From: JASLQO01 sp002327525
GTDB lineage: Bacteria > Pseudomonadota > Gammaproteobacteria > Pseudomonadales > Azotimanducaceae
Length of the DNA stretch: 64,000 bases
NCBI GenBank assembly: GCA_030744435.1
Contig: JASLQO010000020.1
Span: 186,001-250,000, forward strand
Reading direction: 5' to 3'
Each line of letters begins with the position of its first letter. Positions within the stretch are counted from its first letter, which is position 1. Below, one piece after another: positions 24,985 to 33,256 of this stretch. The position numbers and the translations under genes are program-made. Under the pieces are notes generated by a model that saw only the letters and a program-made list of their open reading frames with translations, was not told where the DNA came from and did not search any database.

Positions 24985-25713
24985 TTGCTTGCTGACGGGG
25001 TGTGGGGTCTTTCTGGTTGGGGCATCCTTGCCTACACACTGATCCTCACGCATATCACCGTCGTAAGCGTGACGGTGTATCTGCACCGTCACTCCGCACA
25101 TTGCGTGCTGGATCTGCATCCGTCGCTCGCGCATTGCTTCCGCTTCTGGTTGTGGATGACCACGGGCATGGTCACTTGCGAATGGATCGCCATACACCGC
25201 AAACACCATGCTAAGTGCGAGACAGAGGATGATCCTCACGGTCCGGTGATACAGGGGCTTGCGAACATCATGTTGTGCGGTGTGGAAGCCTACCGCAGCG
25301 AAGCGACCAACGAGGAGACCCTCACCCGCTGCGGCAAGGGCTGTCCGGATGATTGGATTGAGCGCAATCTGTACGCACGTTCCTCGGCGTTCGGTGTCGC
25401 CTCGATGCTGGTGGTCGATCTGATGTTGTTTGGCGCCAATGGGGCAACCGTGTGGGCGGTGCAGATCATCTGGATTCCCTTCCTCGTGGCGGGCATGCTC
25501 AATGGCGTGGGCCATTACCGGGGCTATCGCAATTTCGCGTGTCCCGATGCGGCGACCAACATCTTGCCGTGGGGCATTCTCATCGGCGGTGAAGAACTGC
25601 TGGATGCCCTGCGAACCTGGTGTGTCCGCGCGCAGGAGTCGGGTATGTCTACCCTTCGTGAGTTCGTGGAAGATCTGAAGAGTTACAGCGCCACGAAATT
25701 GGTGAGAGCATAA
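24985..25713 (+). pseudogene. Acyl-CoA/fatty acid desaturase with an internal in-frame deletion
   Basis: The frame starts with TTG at 24985 and gives 242 residues, against about 390 expected. Residues 1-205 match membrane desaturases: histidine box 1 in YLHRHSAH, box 2 in AIHRKHHAKCETEDDPHGP, and NILPWGILIGGEEL. In the family GGEEL is followed directly by the third box HNNHH. Here it joins LLDALRTWCVRAQESGM, which resembles the far C-terminus of these proteins. About 140 residues, including the third di-iron ligand set, are therefore missing without loss of frame. The product cannot form a normal di-iron centre and is probably inactive. Confidence 0.75.
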
Positions 25714-25738
25714 GTCTTGGACTGGTTCAGATATCTAA

Positions 25739-26176
25739 CTAGGCAACCACCGTCGACACCGGCGGAAGGCTTGCGAACGCGGGCTGTGTAATGGTTACCG
25801 AGTAGTCCCCATCGGCGTAGTCGCCCGTCACGTCGATACCGATAGAACCGAGGGCCGCATCTCCTGCACCCTCCGTGAAAGCGGAACCGGCTAGCGTGGG
25901 TGCCGGGTGACCTTTCGGATTTAGTAACGAAACCCAGCCAGTGGCATCAGTGGCTACGGCCTCGTTCGTCGACATGCCCATGGCGAGCGCGCTTTCGGCC
26001 CGGAGATAGTGATTTCGCACATAGTGGATGGCTGCTTTGTAATTGTCCGACACTACCGTTGACTGTGATTCTTCCACGTAGGTCTCATAGGCTGCGATGG
26101 CAATTGATGCCACTACCCCGAGGACGAGCACTGCGACGAGCAGTTCGATGAGTGTAAATCCGACGGCATTACGCAT
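25739..26176 (-). CDS. Type IV pilin-like protein (prepilin)
   Basis: The 145-residue product has a short leader and the prepilin cleavage/methylation site G6-F7-TLIE, with the conserved glutamate at mature position 5. A hydrophobic helix (LLVAVLVLGVVASIAIAAY) follows, which is the packing helix of type IV pilins and pseudopilins. The rest is rich in small residues, has no clear disulfide pair, and ends without the usual C-terminal D-region cysteines. No pilus assembly gene is nearby, so it may be an orphan minor pilin. It lies 91 bases downstream of argS and is convergent with the desaturase remnant. Confidence 0.85.
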   Translation of the reverse strand: MRNAVGFTLIELLVAVLVLGVVASIAIAAYETYVEESQSTVVSDNYKAAIHYVRNHYLRAESALAMGMSTNEAVATDATGWVSLLNPKGHPAPTLAGSAFTEGAGDAALGSIGIDVTGDYADGDYSVTITQPAFASLPPVSTVVA

Positions 26177-26267
26177 ATTTGGTACTGTGCATTCGCGACT
26201 AGGAAAATTCTATAACGGCTCTTACAACGCGGGTTTTTACCGGTGCGCGTGAGAAATGTGAACGAGT

Positions 26268-27983
26268 CTACATTCTGTCCACGGTTTCGATGCCGAGCAG
26301 CGAGAGTCCGGCTCTCAGCGTCTCGGCGGTGCGGTGAGAAAACCGCAGCCGATTGTCTCGAGCCGAGAGTGATTGGGCTGTGAGAATCGGGCATTGCTCG
26401 TAGAAGCGCATGAACTTCGTGGTCAGATCGTATAGGTAGGCGCACAGTACGTGCGGATAGCCGTCACGAGCCACCAGCTCCACGTTCTCCTGGAACCGTA
26501 GTAGGGCTATGGCCAGGTCGCGTTCTGCCGGCTCAGATGGACGAAGAGTACCGTCGAGGCTTTGGACCGAGATGTCTCCGCGGCGAAACAGGCTCTGGAT
26601 GCGAGCATAGGCGTATTGCAGATATGGGGCAGTGTTGCCCTCGAAGGCGAGCATCTGGTCCCAGTCGAACACATAGTCGCTACCGCGATTTTTCGAGAGA
26701 TCCGCATACTTCACCGCACCAACACCGACCACGCGGGCAATCTCGAGTCGCTCGGTTTCGGTGAGCGTGGGATTCTTTTCGCTCACCAGTTCGAATGCGC
26801 GTTGCTCCGCCTCGTTCAACAGATCCGTGAGGTGTACGACGCCGCCTTCGCGTGTCTTGAATGGCTTGCCGTCGGTGCCGAGCATGGCGCCGAAGGGCAT
26901 GTGTTCGAGGCTTGCATCATCCGTTGTGAAGCCAGCGGTTCGCGCGACGGCGAACACCTGTTTGAAGTGCAGTACCTGGCGCGTGTCGGTGAAGTACAGC
27001 ACGCGCGATGCACCGAGTTTGTGCGTGCGGTAGCGTATTGCCGCCAGATCGGTAGTGGCGTAAAGGTAACCGCCGTCCGATTTCTGTACGATCACCGGCA
27101 GCGGTTCACCGTCCTTTTTTTTGAACTGATCGAGAAACACGCACTGGGCGCCATCCGATTCGGTGAGTAGTCCTTGCTGGGCGAGACTGCTGATGACGTT
27201 GTTCAAATCCTCGTTATAGGCACTTTCCGCCATCACATCTGCACGCGAGAGCGTCACTCCGAGGTGTTGATACACCTCGTCGCAGTGCGAGAGCGACACA
27301 TCGATGAAATGCCGCCACTGTGCCAGCACGTTTTCGTCACCACGCTGTAGTGCCACCACTTTCGCACGCGCTCTCTGGGCGAAGGCGTCGTCGGCGGTGA
27401 AGCGTTCGCGCGAGCGTCGATAGAATTCCTCCAGATCCTTCAGTTCGTCCGAGGCCGAGTTTGCACCGTCGGTTTCCTCTAGATACTCGAGCAGCATGCC
27501 GAACTGTGTGCCCCAGTCGCCGACGTGGTTCTGGCGCGTAACCCGGTGTCCGAGGACCTCCAGCGCGCGCGCGACGGCGTCACCGATCACCGTGGAGCGC
27601 AGGTGTCCCACGTGCATTTCCTTGGCGAGGTTCGGGGATGAGTAATCCACCACGGTGTGCTGCGGTGGATCCTGTGCCTCGAGTAGTGGCGTGCCGAGAA
27701 CGAGGTTGTCCGCGATGAAGTTGGTGGAAAGCCGGATATTCAGAAATCCGGGGCCCGCTATGTCGATGCTGTCAGCAACGTCGTCCAATTGCAGCGCGCC
27801 CACCACATCTGCCGCCAGCTCCATTGGATTGCGCTTCTGGCGTTTGGCAGCCGCCATCACGCCGTTGGCCTGATAATCTCCAAATTCGGGTTTTCCGGCC
27901 GTTTGAATTCCGGCCGTGCCCTCGGCATGGCAGGCATCGAGCGCTGCCTGAACACGGGTGTTCAGAAGATCGCGAACGTTCAT
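26268..27983 (-). CDS. argS: Arginine--tRNA ligase
   Basis: The 571-residue class I synthetase has the N-terminal ArgRS add-1 domain (residues 1-90), a HIGH-type box in VDYSSPNLAKEMHVGHLRST, the tRNA and arginine-binding QNHVGDWGTQFGML, and the MFGAML/KPFKTREGG region that replaces KMSKS. The C-terminal anticodon-binding DALR domain contains the segment ending in MRFYEQCPIL. It is charged with aminoacylating tRNA(Arg). The start at ATG 27983 is six bases after the stop of the membrane cold-shock gene, so the two are probably one transcript. Confidence 0.97.
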   Translation of the reverse strand: MNVRDLLNTRVQAALDACHAEGTAGIQTAGKPEFGDYQANGVMAAAKRQKRNPMELAADVVGALQLDDVADSIDIAGPGFLNIRLSTNFIADNLVLGTPLLEAQDPPQHTVVDYSSPNLAKEMHVGHLRSTVIGDAVARALEVLGHRVTRQNHVGDWGTQFGMLLEYLEETDGANSASDELKDLEEFYRRSRERFTADDAFAQRARAKVVALQRGDENVLAQWRHFIDVSLSHCDEVYQHLGVTLSRADVMAESAYNEDLNNVISSLAQQGLLTESDGAQCVFLDQFKKKDGEPLPVIVQKSDGGYLYATTDLAAIRYRTHKLGASRVLYFTDTRQVLHFKQVFAVARTAGFTTDDASLEHMPFGAMLGTDGKPFKTREGGVVHLTDLLNEAEQRAFELVSEKNPTLTETERLEIARVVGVGAVKYADLSKNRGSDYVFDWDQMLAFEGNTAPYLQYAYARIQSLFRRGDISVQSLDGTLRPSEPAERDLAIALLRFQENVELVARDGYPHVLCAYLYDLTTKFMRFYEQCPILTAQSLSARDNRLRFSHRTAETLRAGLSLLGIETVDRM

Positions 27984-27989
27984 CGTGAT

Positions 27990-28496
27990 TCAGGACGCCG
28001 GTGAGACGTTTTCCGCCTGCATGCCCTTGTCGCCTTGCACCGCGTCGAATACCACAGCCTGTCCATCGTGAAGCGTCGGGCGTCGCTGACCGTTACCGGT
28101 ATTGATACTGTGTTGGTGTACGAAGATTTCCTCGCCTGTACCGCGGATGATGAAACCGTAGCCCTTGCTGCGATTGAACCACTTCACCTTGCCGTGCTCG
28201 GCACCCTGCTTGTCGCGCGCGCCGTTGCGCGCGCGCTGGGGGCGATCCTGCCGGTCGGCGCGCACCCGGGTTTTGCCTTTGCTATCGGATCTTTGTCGGT
28301 TCCTGGCCGGAGGAGGCTTGATGCCCTGCGGCGAAACACCGGCAAGCCGGGCATTGAACAACCCGTTCACGACGAGTGCGACAGCGGCGATGATGAACAG
28401 TGCCAGGTAGTTGTCGGGCCACAGGCGGTTGGTGAGTTCGGTGACAGCGACCGCCAGTAGAATGGCGCTGATCAGCGCGATGAAGTAAGTGCGCAT
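27990..28496 (-). CDS. Membrane-anchored cold-shock-domain protein
   Basis: The 168-residue product has two hydrophobic helices at about residues 4-20 and 30-50, then a basic low-complexity linker (residues 58-98, rich in K, R, Q and D). A single cold-shock domain follows: GKVKWFNRSKGYGFI carries RNP1 and EIFVHQHSI is RNP2. Cold-shock domains bind single-stranded RNA or DNA, and the topology predicted here would tether one to the cytoplasmic face of the inner membrane. Canonical CspA proteins are about 70 residues and soluble. The gene is six bases upstream of argS. Its target is unknown. Confidence 0.85.
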   Translation of the reverse strand: MRTYFIALISAILLAVAVTELTNRLWPDNYLALFIIAAVALVVNGLFNARLAGVSPQGIKPPPARNRQRSDSKGKTRVRADRQDRPQRARNGARDKQGAEHGKVKWFNRSKGYGFIIRGTGEEIFVHQHSINTGNGQRRPTLHDGQAVVFDAVQGDKGMQAENVSPAS

Positions 28497-28612
28497 GGTC
28501 TGATCCTCGAGTGCCCGAATTGGGGCGCGAATGAAAAGCCACGCAGTTTAGCACGGCCTCCGTTGGGTGCATCCGCTGAAAGTAATGGTAAATCCTGTTT
28601 CGAAAGAACGCT

Positions 28613-29170
28613 CTAAAGACGTTTCGCTGAGGTAATCACAACCCGCTCCACGGGAACGTTCCGCATGCCGCCTTCCAGATGGGTGGGCTTACCCTCGATT
28701 CCTTTCACGACATCCATCCCTTCCACCACCCGGCCGAAGACAGCGTAGCCCGGACGGGCTCTGCTGCCATCGAGGTGGCTGTTGTTGTTCAGATTGATGA
28801 AGAACTGGGTATCCGCGGAATCGGGGTCGGCCAGGCGGGCCATGGCGACGGTGCCCAGTCTGTTGGACAGCCCGTTGGCGGATTCGTTGACCACGCTGCG
28901 AGGCGGTTTTCTGTAGTTCAGTTTTTCATCGTAACCGCCTGTCTGCACGACGAAACCTGGAACCACGCGGTGAAAGATGAGATTGCGGTAGAAACCCTGG
29001 TCGATCAGACGAAGAAAGTTCTGCACCGTTTCGGGGGCTCGGCTTGGGTAGAGTTCCAGTACGAGTTGACCCGCCGTGGTTTGTATAGCGACGCGCGGTG
29101 CGTCGGCGGCAAGCGCGGGAGCGCCTGACATAGGTATCAACAGCAGTAGCGAGAGGATCAGGTTTTTCAT
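28613..29170 (-). CDS. ppiA: Periplasmic cyclophilin-type peptidyl-prolyl isomerase
   Basis: The 185-residue product starts at ATG 29170 with a clear signal peptide cut after APALA, then a cyclophilin domain. Motifs are VQNFLRLIDQGFYRNLIFHRVVPGFVVQTGG, with the active-site arginine in FHRV, then TVAMARLADPDSADTQFFINL and YAVFGRVVEGMDVV. It would catalyse cis-trans isomerisation of proline bonds in the periplasm. The upstream in-frame region to 29287 lacks a plausible start and is excluded. It lies downstream of pdxJ by 46 bases. E. coli-type PpiA rather than cytosolic PpiB is assigned because of the signal peptide. Confidence 0.9.
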   Translation of the reverse strand: MKNLILSLLLLIPMSGAPALAADAPRVAIQTTAGQLVLELYPSRAPETVQNFLRLIDQGFYRNLIFHRVVPGFVVQTGGYDEKLNYRKPPRSVVNESANGLSNRLGTVAMARLADPDSADTQFFINLNNNSHLDGSRARPGYAVFGRVVEGMDVVKGIEGKPTHLEGGMRNVPVERVVITSAKRL

Positions 29171-29216
29171 GAGCGCATTGTAGCGAGGTGATCGGGGTTC
29201 GAAAGGGATGCGCCCG

Positions 29217-30002
29217 TCAGATGTCGTGGTGCAGCGCCCGGAGGTAGGCCCGCACGGTATCCGCGAGTCCGGACTCCAACGCATCACAGATCAGGGCATG
29301 GCCGATGGATACCTCGTCCACCTCAGTGATGCCGGCGAACAGACGCAGATTGTTGGTGTCCAGATCGTGGCCGGCATTGACGCCGAGGCCGAGCTGGGTG
29401 GCATGGCGTGCTGCCTGCAGATAGGTCTCGTAGGAGGATCTGCTCAAATCGTGATCGATACCGTGTTGTGCGGCCAGATCGGCAAACGGACCGGTGTATA
29501 ACTCGACGCGATCTGCGCCGATGTCGCGAGCGCGGGTGATCTGCTCGGCCACGGGATCCATGAACAGGCTCACCCGTGCTCCCCACGTCTGATAGATTCG
29601 GATTCTGGCCGCGAGCGGTCCCACATCGCCGCCGATGAGGTCGAAACCGTGATCGGAAGTCAGTTGATCATCGGTATCGGGTACGAGGGTGGCCTGGTCG
29701 GGACGCGTGCTTTCGATCAGGGCATCGAAGCCAGGATAGGGCTCGGCCGCTCCGGGTCGGGGACCGGCAAATGGATTGCCTTCGATGTTGAACTCGATGC
29801 CGGGGTAGTCTTCCAGCAGCTGCGCCAGGTCGAACACGTCGTGCGGTCTGATGTGGCGCTGATCTGGCCGTGGGTGGACGGTAATGCCGTGGGCACCCGC
29901 GGCAAGCACCGTTTCTGCCGCGCCGACGACGCTGGGAGAACCGCTTTCACGGGAATTGCGCAGGAGTGCGACCTTGTTGAGATTTACGCTCAGCACAGTC
30001 AC
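29217..30002 (-). CDS. pdxJ: Pyridoxine 5'-phosphate synthase
   Basis: PdxJ condenses 1-deoxy-D-xylulose 5-phosphate with 3-amino-2-oxopropyl phosphate to pyridoxine 5'-phosphate. The 261-residue TIM barrel has LSVNLNKVALLRNSR at the N-terminus, GITVHPRPDQRHI with conserved histidine and arginine, VELYTGPFA, and GVNAGHDLDTNNL near the C-terminus. The start is GTG at 30002, sharing a GTGA overlap with the SH3 gene's stop. In enterics pdxJ follows recO and precedes acpS; here it sits instead between an SH3 protein and a cyclophilin. The PLP it makes would serve the several PLP enzymes in this window. Confidence 0.96.
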   Translation of the reverse strand: MTVLSVNLNKVALLRNSRESGSPSVVGAAETVLAAGAHGITVHPRPDQRHIRPHDVFDLAQLLEDYPGIEFNIEGNPFAGPRPGAAEPYPGFDALIESTRPDQATLVPDTDDQLTSDHGFDLIGGDVGPLAARIRIYQTWGARVSLFMDPVAEQITRARDIGADRVELYTGPFADLAAQHGIDHDLSRSSYETYLQAARHATQLGLGVNAGHDLDTNNLRLFAGITEVDEVSIGHALICDALESGLADTVRAYLRALHHDI

Positions 30003-30658
30003 GACCAGGCGCTCCGGCGCGGCCGCGACTTGATGAGGACCCCCAGCAATAGTCCCGCCAGCACCAGGCCGGCTCCGATCAGCAACCAGCGTTGTTGCAG
30101 GTTGTCGCGCAGCATGCTGTTTTCCACGCCGAGATCTTCCAGTTCGTTTCGCAGTCGTTCATTCAGCGCGATCAGGCGCTGACTCTCGGCGTGCTGTTCC
30201 AGCGCCTCGCGGGAGATGCGCCTCACTTCTCCCAGCTCGGTCTCGAGGCTCGCCACCTGCTCGCGCAGCGAGGCGTTGTCGTTGGATGTTTCGTCCCGGT
30301 TGCTAGTTACGGTGGTGAGATTGCCACGCAACTCGGCAACGGTTGTCTCGAGTCTGCTTATCTCACGCTGCAGTGCGGGCAGACGATCTCTTGCGATCGG
30401 TTCTGCCACCAGGTACTGGATCGGTACCCAACCTTCGGTCCCGCGCGACGTGCGAATCCGGGCGAATCCGGCGTCAGTATCCCGCTCGAGCACTTCCATC
30501 CGGGTGCCCGCGGGCAGCCCGCGGTGCAGGATTGTGTGGTTGTTCGAAGGGCCGCTTCTCAGCGGTACCCTCAGTTCATCCGAGATCCAGCGGGTTTCGC
30601 TGTTAACTGCAGCCGCGGTGGTGAGCAGGGTGCCTAGCAGTATCCAACGCAAAGTCAT
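29999..30658 (-). CDS. Exported SH3-domain protein of the TIGR04211/YgiM type
   Basis: The 219-residue product has an N-terminal signal peptide (residues 1-20) and a bacterial SH3 domain (about 25-95: WISDELRVPLRSGPSNNHTIL, GWVPIQYLV). A coiled coil follows (about 95-190, heptad-rich with E, L and R), then a C-terminal membrane helix (GAGLVLAGLLLGVLI) and a basic tail. This is the layout of TIGR04211/YgiM proteins, which are thought to attach to the inner membrane with the SH3 domain in the periplasm; their function is unknown. It overlaps pdxJ by four bases and follows yciB by 15 bases. Confidence 0.88.
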   Translation of the reverse strand: MTLRWILLGTLLTTAAAVNSETRWISDELRVPLRSGPSNNHTILHRGLPAGTRMEVLERDTDAGFARIRTSRGTEGWVPIQYLVAEPIARDRLPALQREISRLETTVAELRGNLTTVTSNRDETSNDNASLREQVASLETELGEVRRISREALEQHAESQRLIALNERLRNELEDLGVENSMLRDNLQQRWLLIGAGLVLAGLLLGVLIKSRPRRSAWS

Positions 30659-30673
30659 GTCGGGATGCGTTCC

Positions 30674-31255
30674 TTAGCCTTCGATTGTTTGTTTGTTGGC
30701 GGCGTTTTTCTCGCGGCCCGGGTCCTGTGACTCGATCAGGCCATTTTTCGTGAGGTACGCGAGCGTGATGATGATGTAGAGCAAGGTGATAGCGAAGCCG
30801 CCAACCAGTTTGTACGTCACCCAGAATTCCATGGAGAAATTGTAGGCGACGACCAGATTGAGTGCGCCGGCCAGAAAGAAGCCGAATGCCCAGCCGAAAT
30901 TGAGGCGCGCCCACTCGACGTCGGGTAGTTGCAGCTGGCCCGAGAGCACTTTCGCGACCAGATTGCGGCCCATGAGATGGCCCACGATCAGAGAACCGCA
31001 AAGTGTCCAGTTGATGATGGTGGGTTTCCACTGTATGAAGGTCTCGTCGCGCAGTACGAGCGTGAGGCCGCCAAACACCATGCTGGCCCAGAAGGTGAGC
31101 TGCAACTCGCGGCCGATGGGCCGTTTTAGTATCTTGTAGGCGAGCAGCTGCACACTCACCGCGATCATAAGCGCGCCGGTGGCCCAATAGATGTCGGTGG
31201 TGAAGAAGACGGCGACAAACACCGCTATGGGCAGAAAATCCAAAAGCTGGTTCAC
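30674..31255 (-). CDS. yciB: Inner membrane septation protein A (YciB/IspZ)
   Basis: The 193-residue product is a five- to six-helix membrane protein that begins NQLLDFLPIAVFVAVFF, with the motifs ATGALMIAVSVQLLAYKILKR and LTFWASMVFGGLTLVLRDETFIQWKPT. YciB is needed for envelope integrity and interacts with division and cell-wall elongation proteins. I set the start at GTG 31255; the open frame runs upstream to 31849 across the divergent yciO gene and is not real. It faces yciO, as in E. coli where yciB and yciO lie close together. Confidence 0.92.
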   Translation of the reverse strand: MNQLLDFLPIAVFVAVFFTTDIYWATGALMIAVSVQLLAYKILKRPIGRELQLTFWASMVFGGLTLVLRDETFIQWKPTIINWTLCGSLIVGHLMGRNLVAKVLSGQLQLPDVEWARLNFGWAFGFFLAGALNLVVAYNFSMEFWVTYKLVGGFAITLLYIIITLAYLTKNGLIESQDPGREKNAANKQTIEG

Positions 31256-31351
31256 GTATGGGGGCCGAGGATGGTCATCGGGGCCGGATGATAGGTGATA
31301 ATCGGGTGACGCCCAAGTTGGGTATCGGGAAGCGCACATCCGAGGTGAGTC

Positions 31352-31963
31352 GTGAGCCAGTATTTCGTCGTACATGAGTCCCATCCGCAACAACGTCTGA
31401 TCAGGCGTGCCGCGGATATCGTGCAGGCCGGAGGGTTGGTGGCCTACCCCACGGATACGACCTACGCACTGGGTTGCCATATCGGCGACAAGCGCGCGCT
31501 CGACCGAATCCGGCAGGTACGGCGGCTTGAGAAAAGTCATCTGCTCACACTTGCGTGTTCCGATCTCTCTGAACTGTCCACCTACGCGCGCGTAGAGAAC
31601 GCCAGCTACCGGATACTGAAGCACTACACGCCGGGACCGTTCACCTTCCTGCTGCCGGCGACCCGTGAAGTTCCGCGGCGTCTCGTCAATCCCAAGCGCA
31701 AGACCGTCGGATTGCGGGTTCCGGAACATCGCGTGACCCAGGCCCTGCTCGAGGCCGTGGGCGAGCCCATGATGACTACTACGTTGCGTCTGCTCGGAGA
31801 CGAGTATCCGTTGACCGATCCGGAGGACATTCGCGGCACGCTGGAGCATCAGGTGGATTTGATCATAAATGGCGGCTGGGGCGGCATCGAGCCGACCACC
31901 GTGGTGGACCTCACGGACTCGCCCATGGTGGTGCGACAGGGACTCGGGATCTTCGAGGGCTGA
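31352..31963 (+). CDS. yciO: YciO-type L-threonylcarbamoyladenylate synthase-like protein
   Basis: The 203-residue product is a Sua5/YciO/YrdC-domain protein. It begins MSQYFVVHESHPQQRLI and has GGLVAYPTDTTYALGC, LTLACSDLSELSTYARVEN, KRKTVGLRVPEH and TTVVDLTDSPMVVRQG, all as in E. coli YciO (206 residues). YrdC makes threonylcarbamoyl-AMP for tRNA t6A. YciO has the same fold but its cellular role is less certain. The start is GTG at 31352 with GAGG some six bases upstream. It is followed by trpS. Confidence 0.92.
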   Translation: MSQYFVVHESHPQQRLIRRAADIVQAGGLVAYPTDTTYALGCHIGDKRALDRIRQVRRLEKSHLLTLACSDLSELSTYARVENASYRILKHYTPGPFTFLLPATREVPRRLVNPKRKTVGLRVPEHRVTQALLEAVGEPMMTTTLRLLGDEYPLTDPEDIRGTLEHQVDLIINGGWGGIEPTTVVDLTDSPMVVRQGLGIFEG

Positions 31964-31972
31964 GCAGAGCAG

Positions 31973-32001
31973 GTGCCAGGCCTCCGGAGGTGCCCTATAA
32001 T
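31973..32001 (+). promoter_or_regulatory. Candidate trpS promoter
   Basis: GTGCCA (31973-31978) and a perfect TATAAT (31996-32001) have 17-base spacing. CCGGCGCC follows the -10. It lies beyond the yciO stop and 33 bases before the chosen trpS start. Confidence 0.45.
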
Positions 32002-32034
32002 CCGGCGCCTTGTACTAACGACAAAGGCACTGCA

Positions 32035-33249
32035 TTGAGCAGTAACGATGCGAGCCAGAGAGTCCTCTCCGGCATGCGGCCCACAGGGCGTCTTCATCTC
32101 GGCCAATATCACGGCGTCATCAAGAACTGGGTGGAGTTGCAGCACGAATACGAGTGCTTCTTTTTCGTGGCGGACTGGCATGCGCTCACCACCGCCTACG
32201 AGGACACGCGCGACATAGAGCAGCACACCTTCGACATGGTGGTGGATTGGCTGGCCGCCGGGGTGAACCCTGGGGCGGCGACGCTGTTCGTGCAATCCAG
32301 GGTGCCCGAACACGCCGAACTGCACCTGCTGCTGTCCATGATCACGCCGCTTTCCTGGCTCGAGCGCGTACCGAGCTACAAGGATCTGCAGGCACGGCTC
32401 AACGACCGCGACCTGACCACTTACGGATTCTTGGGATACCCGTTGCTGCAAGCGGCCGATATCCTTATCCACCGCGCGGGCAAGGTGCCGGTCGGTGCCG
32501 ATCAGGTCGCGCACGTGGAGCTTTCGCGAGAGGTGGCGCGGCGCTTCAATCACATCTTTGGCCGCGAGCCCGGGTTCGAGGAACAGGCAGAAGCAGCCAT
32601 CAAGAAGATGGGTAAAAAGGCGGCGCGCATGTACACTGACCTCCGGCGCCGGTACCTGGAGAAAGGGGATGCCGACGCGCTCGAACGCGCTCGTGCGCTG
32701 CTCACGGCCCAGCAGAATCTCTCGGTGGGCGATTCGGAGCGTTTGTTCGGGTACCTTGAGGGCGGGGGGCGCATCATTCTGCCCGAGCCGCAGGCACTGT
32801 TGACCCGGGAAGCGAAGGTGCCCGGACTTGATGGCGAGAAGATGTCCAAGTCATACCAGAACACCATACGCCTGCGCGAGGCGCCGGAGGTGGTGGATGA
32901 GAAGGTACGAACGATGAAGACGGATCCCGCGCGGGCGCGGCGTAACGACCCCGGGAATCCCGAAGTTTGCCCTGTGTATACACTGCACGAGGTATACTCG
33001 GACCCCGAATGTCTCGACTGGGTGGCGCAGGGGTGTCGCAGTGCGGGGATTGGGTGTCTGGACTGTAAAAAGCCCCTCATAGATGTGATCAACACGGAAC
33101 AGAAAGTGATGCGTGAGCGGGCTCAGCAGTTCGAGGATCAACCGGACGTCGTGCACGCCATACTGCAGGAAGGCTCGGAAAAGGCACGCGACGAGGCACG
33201 CGAAACCCTCGATGATGTGCGCGCCTCGATCGGGATTTCTTACAAGTGA
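32035..33249 (+). CDS. trpS: Tryptophan--tRNA ligase
   Basis: The 404-residue product charges tRNA(Trp). It has PTGRLHLGQYHGVIKN (HIGH box), FFFVADWHALTT, GADQVAHVELSREVARRFN and the KMSKS box in GEKMSKSYQNTI. About 60 residues are inserted between the nucleotide fold and KMSKS (from IKKMGKKAARMYTDLRRRY to EGGGRIILP), as in the long subset of bacterial TrpRS; E. coli TrpS is 334. I place the start at TTG 32035, downstream of the TATAAT; an in-frame GTG at 31990 lies upstream of that -10 and would require a different promoter. It is followed by scpA after seven bases. Confidence 0.93.
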   Translation: MSSNDASQRVLSGMRPTGRLHLGQYHGVIKNWVELQHEYECFFFVADWHALTTAYEDTRDIEQHTFDMVVDWLAAGVNPGAATLFVQSRVPEHAELHLLLSMITPLSWLERVPSYKDLQARLNDRDLTTYGFLGYPLLQAADILIHRAGKVPVGADQVAHVELSREVARRFNHIFGREPGFEEQAEAAIKKMGKKAARMYTDLRRRYLEKGDADALERARALLTAQQNLSVGDSERLFGYLEGGGRIILPEPQALLTREAKVPGLDGEKMSKSYQNTIRLREAPEVVDEKVRTMKTDPARARRNDPGNPEVCPVYTLHEVYSDPECLDWVAQGCRSAGIGCLDCKKPLIDVINTEQKVMRERAQQFEDQPDVVHAILQEGSEKARDEARETLDDVRASIGISYK

Positions 33250-33256
33250 GACGCTT

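Noticed and set aside
30674..31849. 391-residue version of YciB
   Set aside because: The N-terminal half would be antisense to yciO; the YciB family begins at the GTG at 31255.
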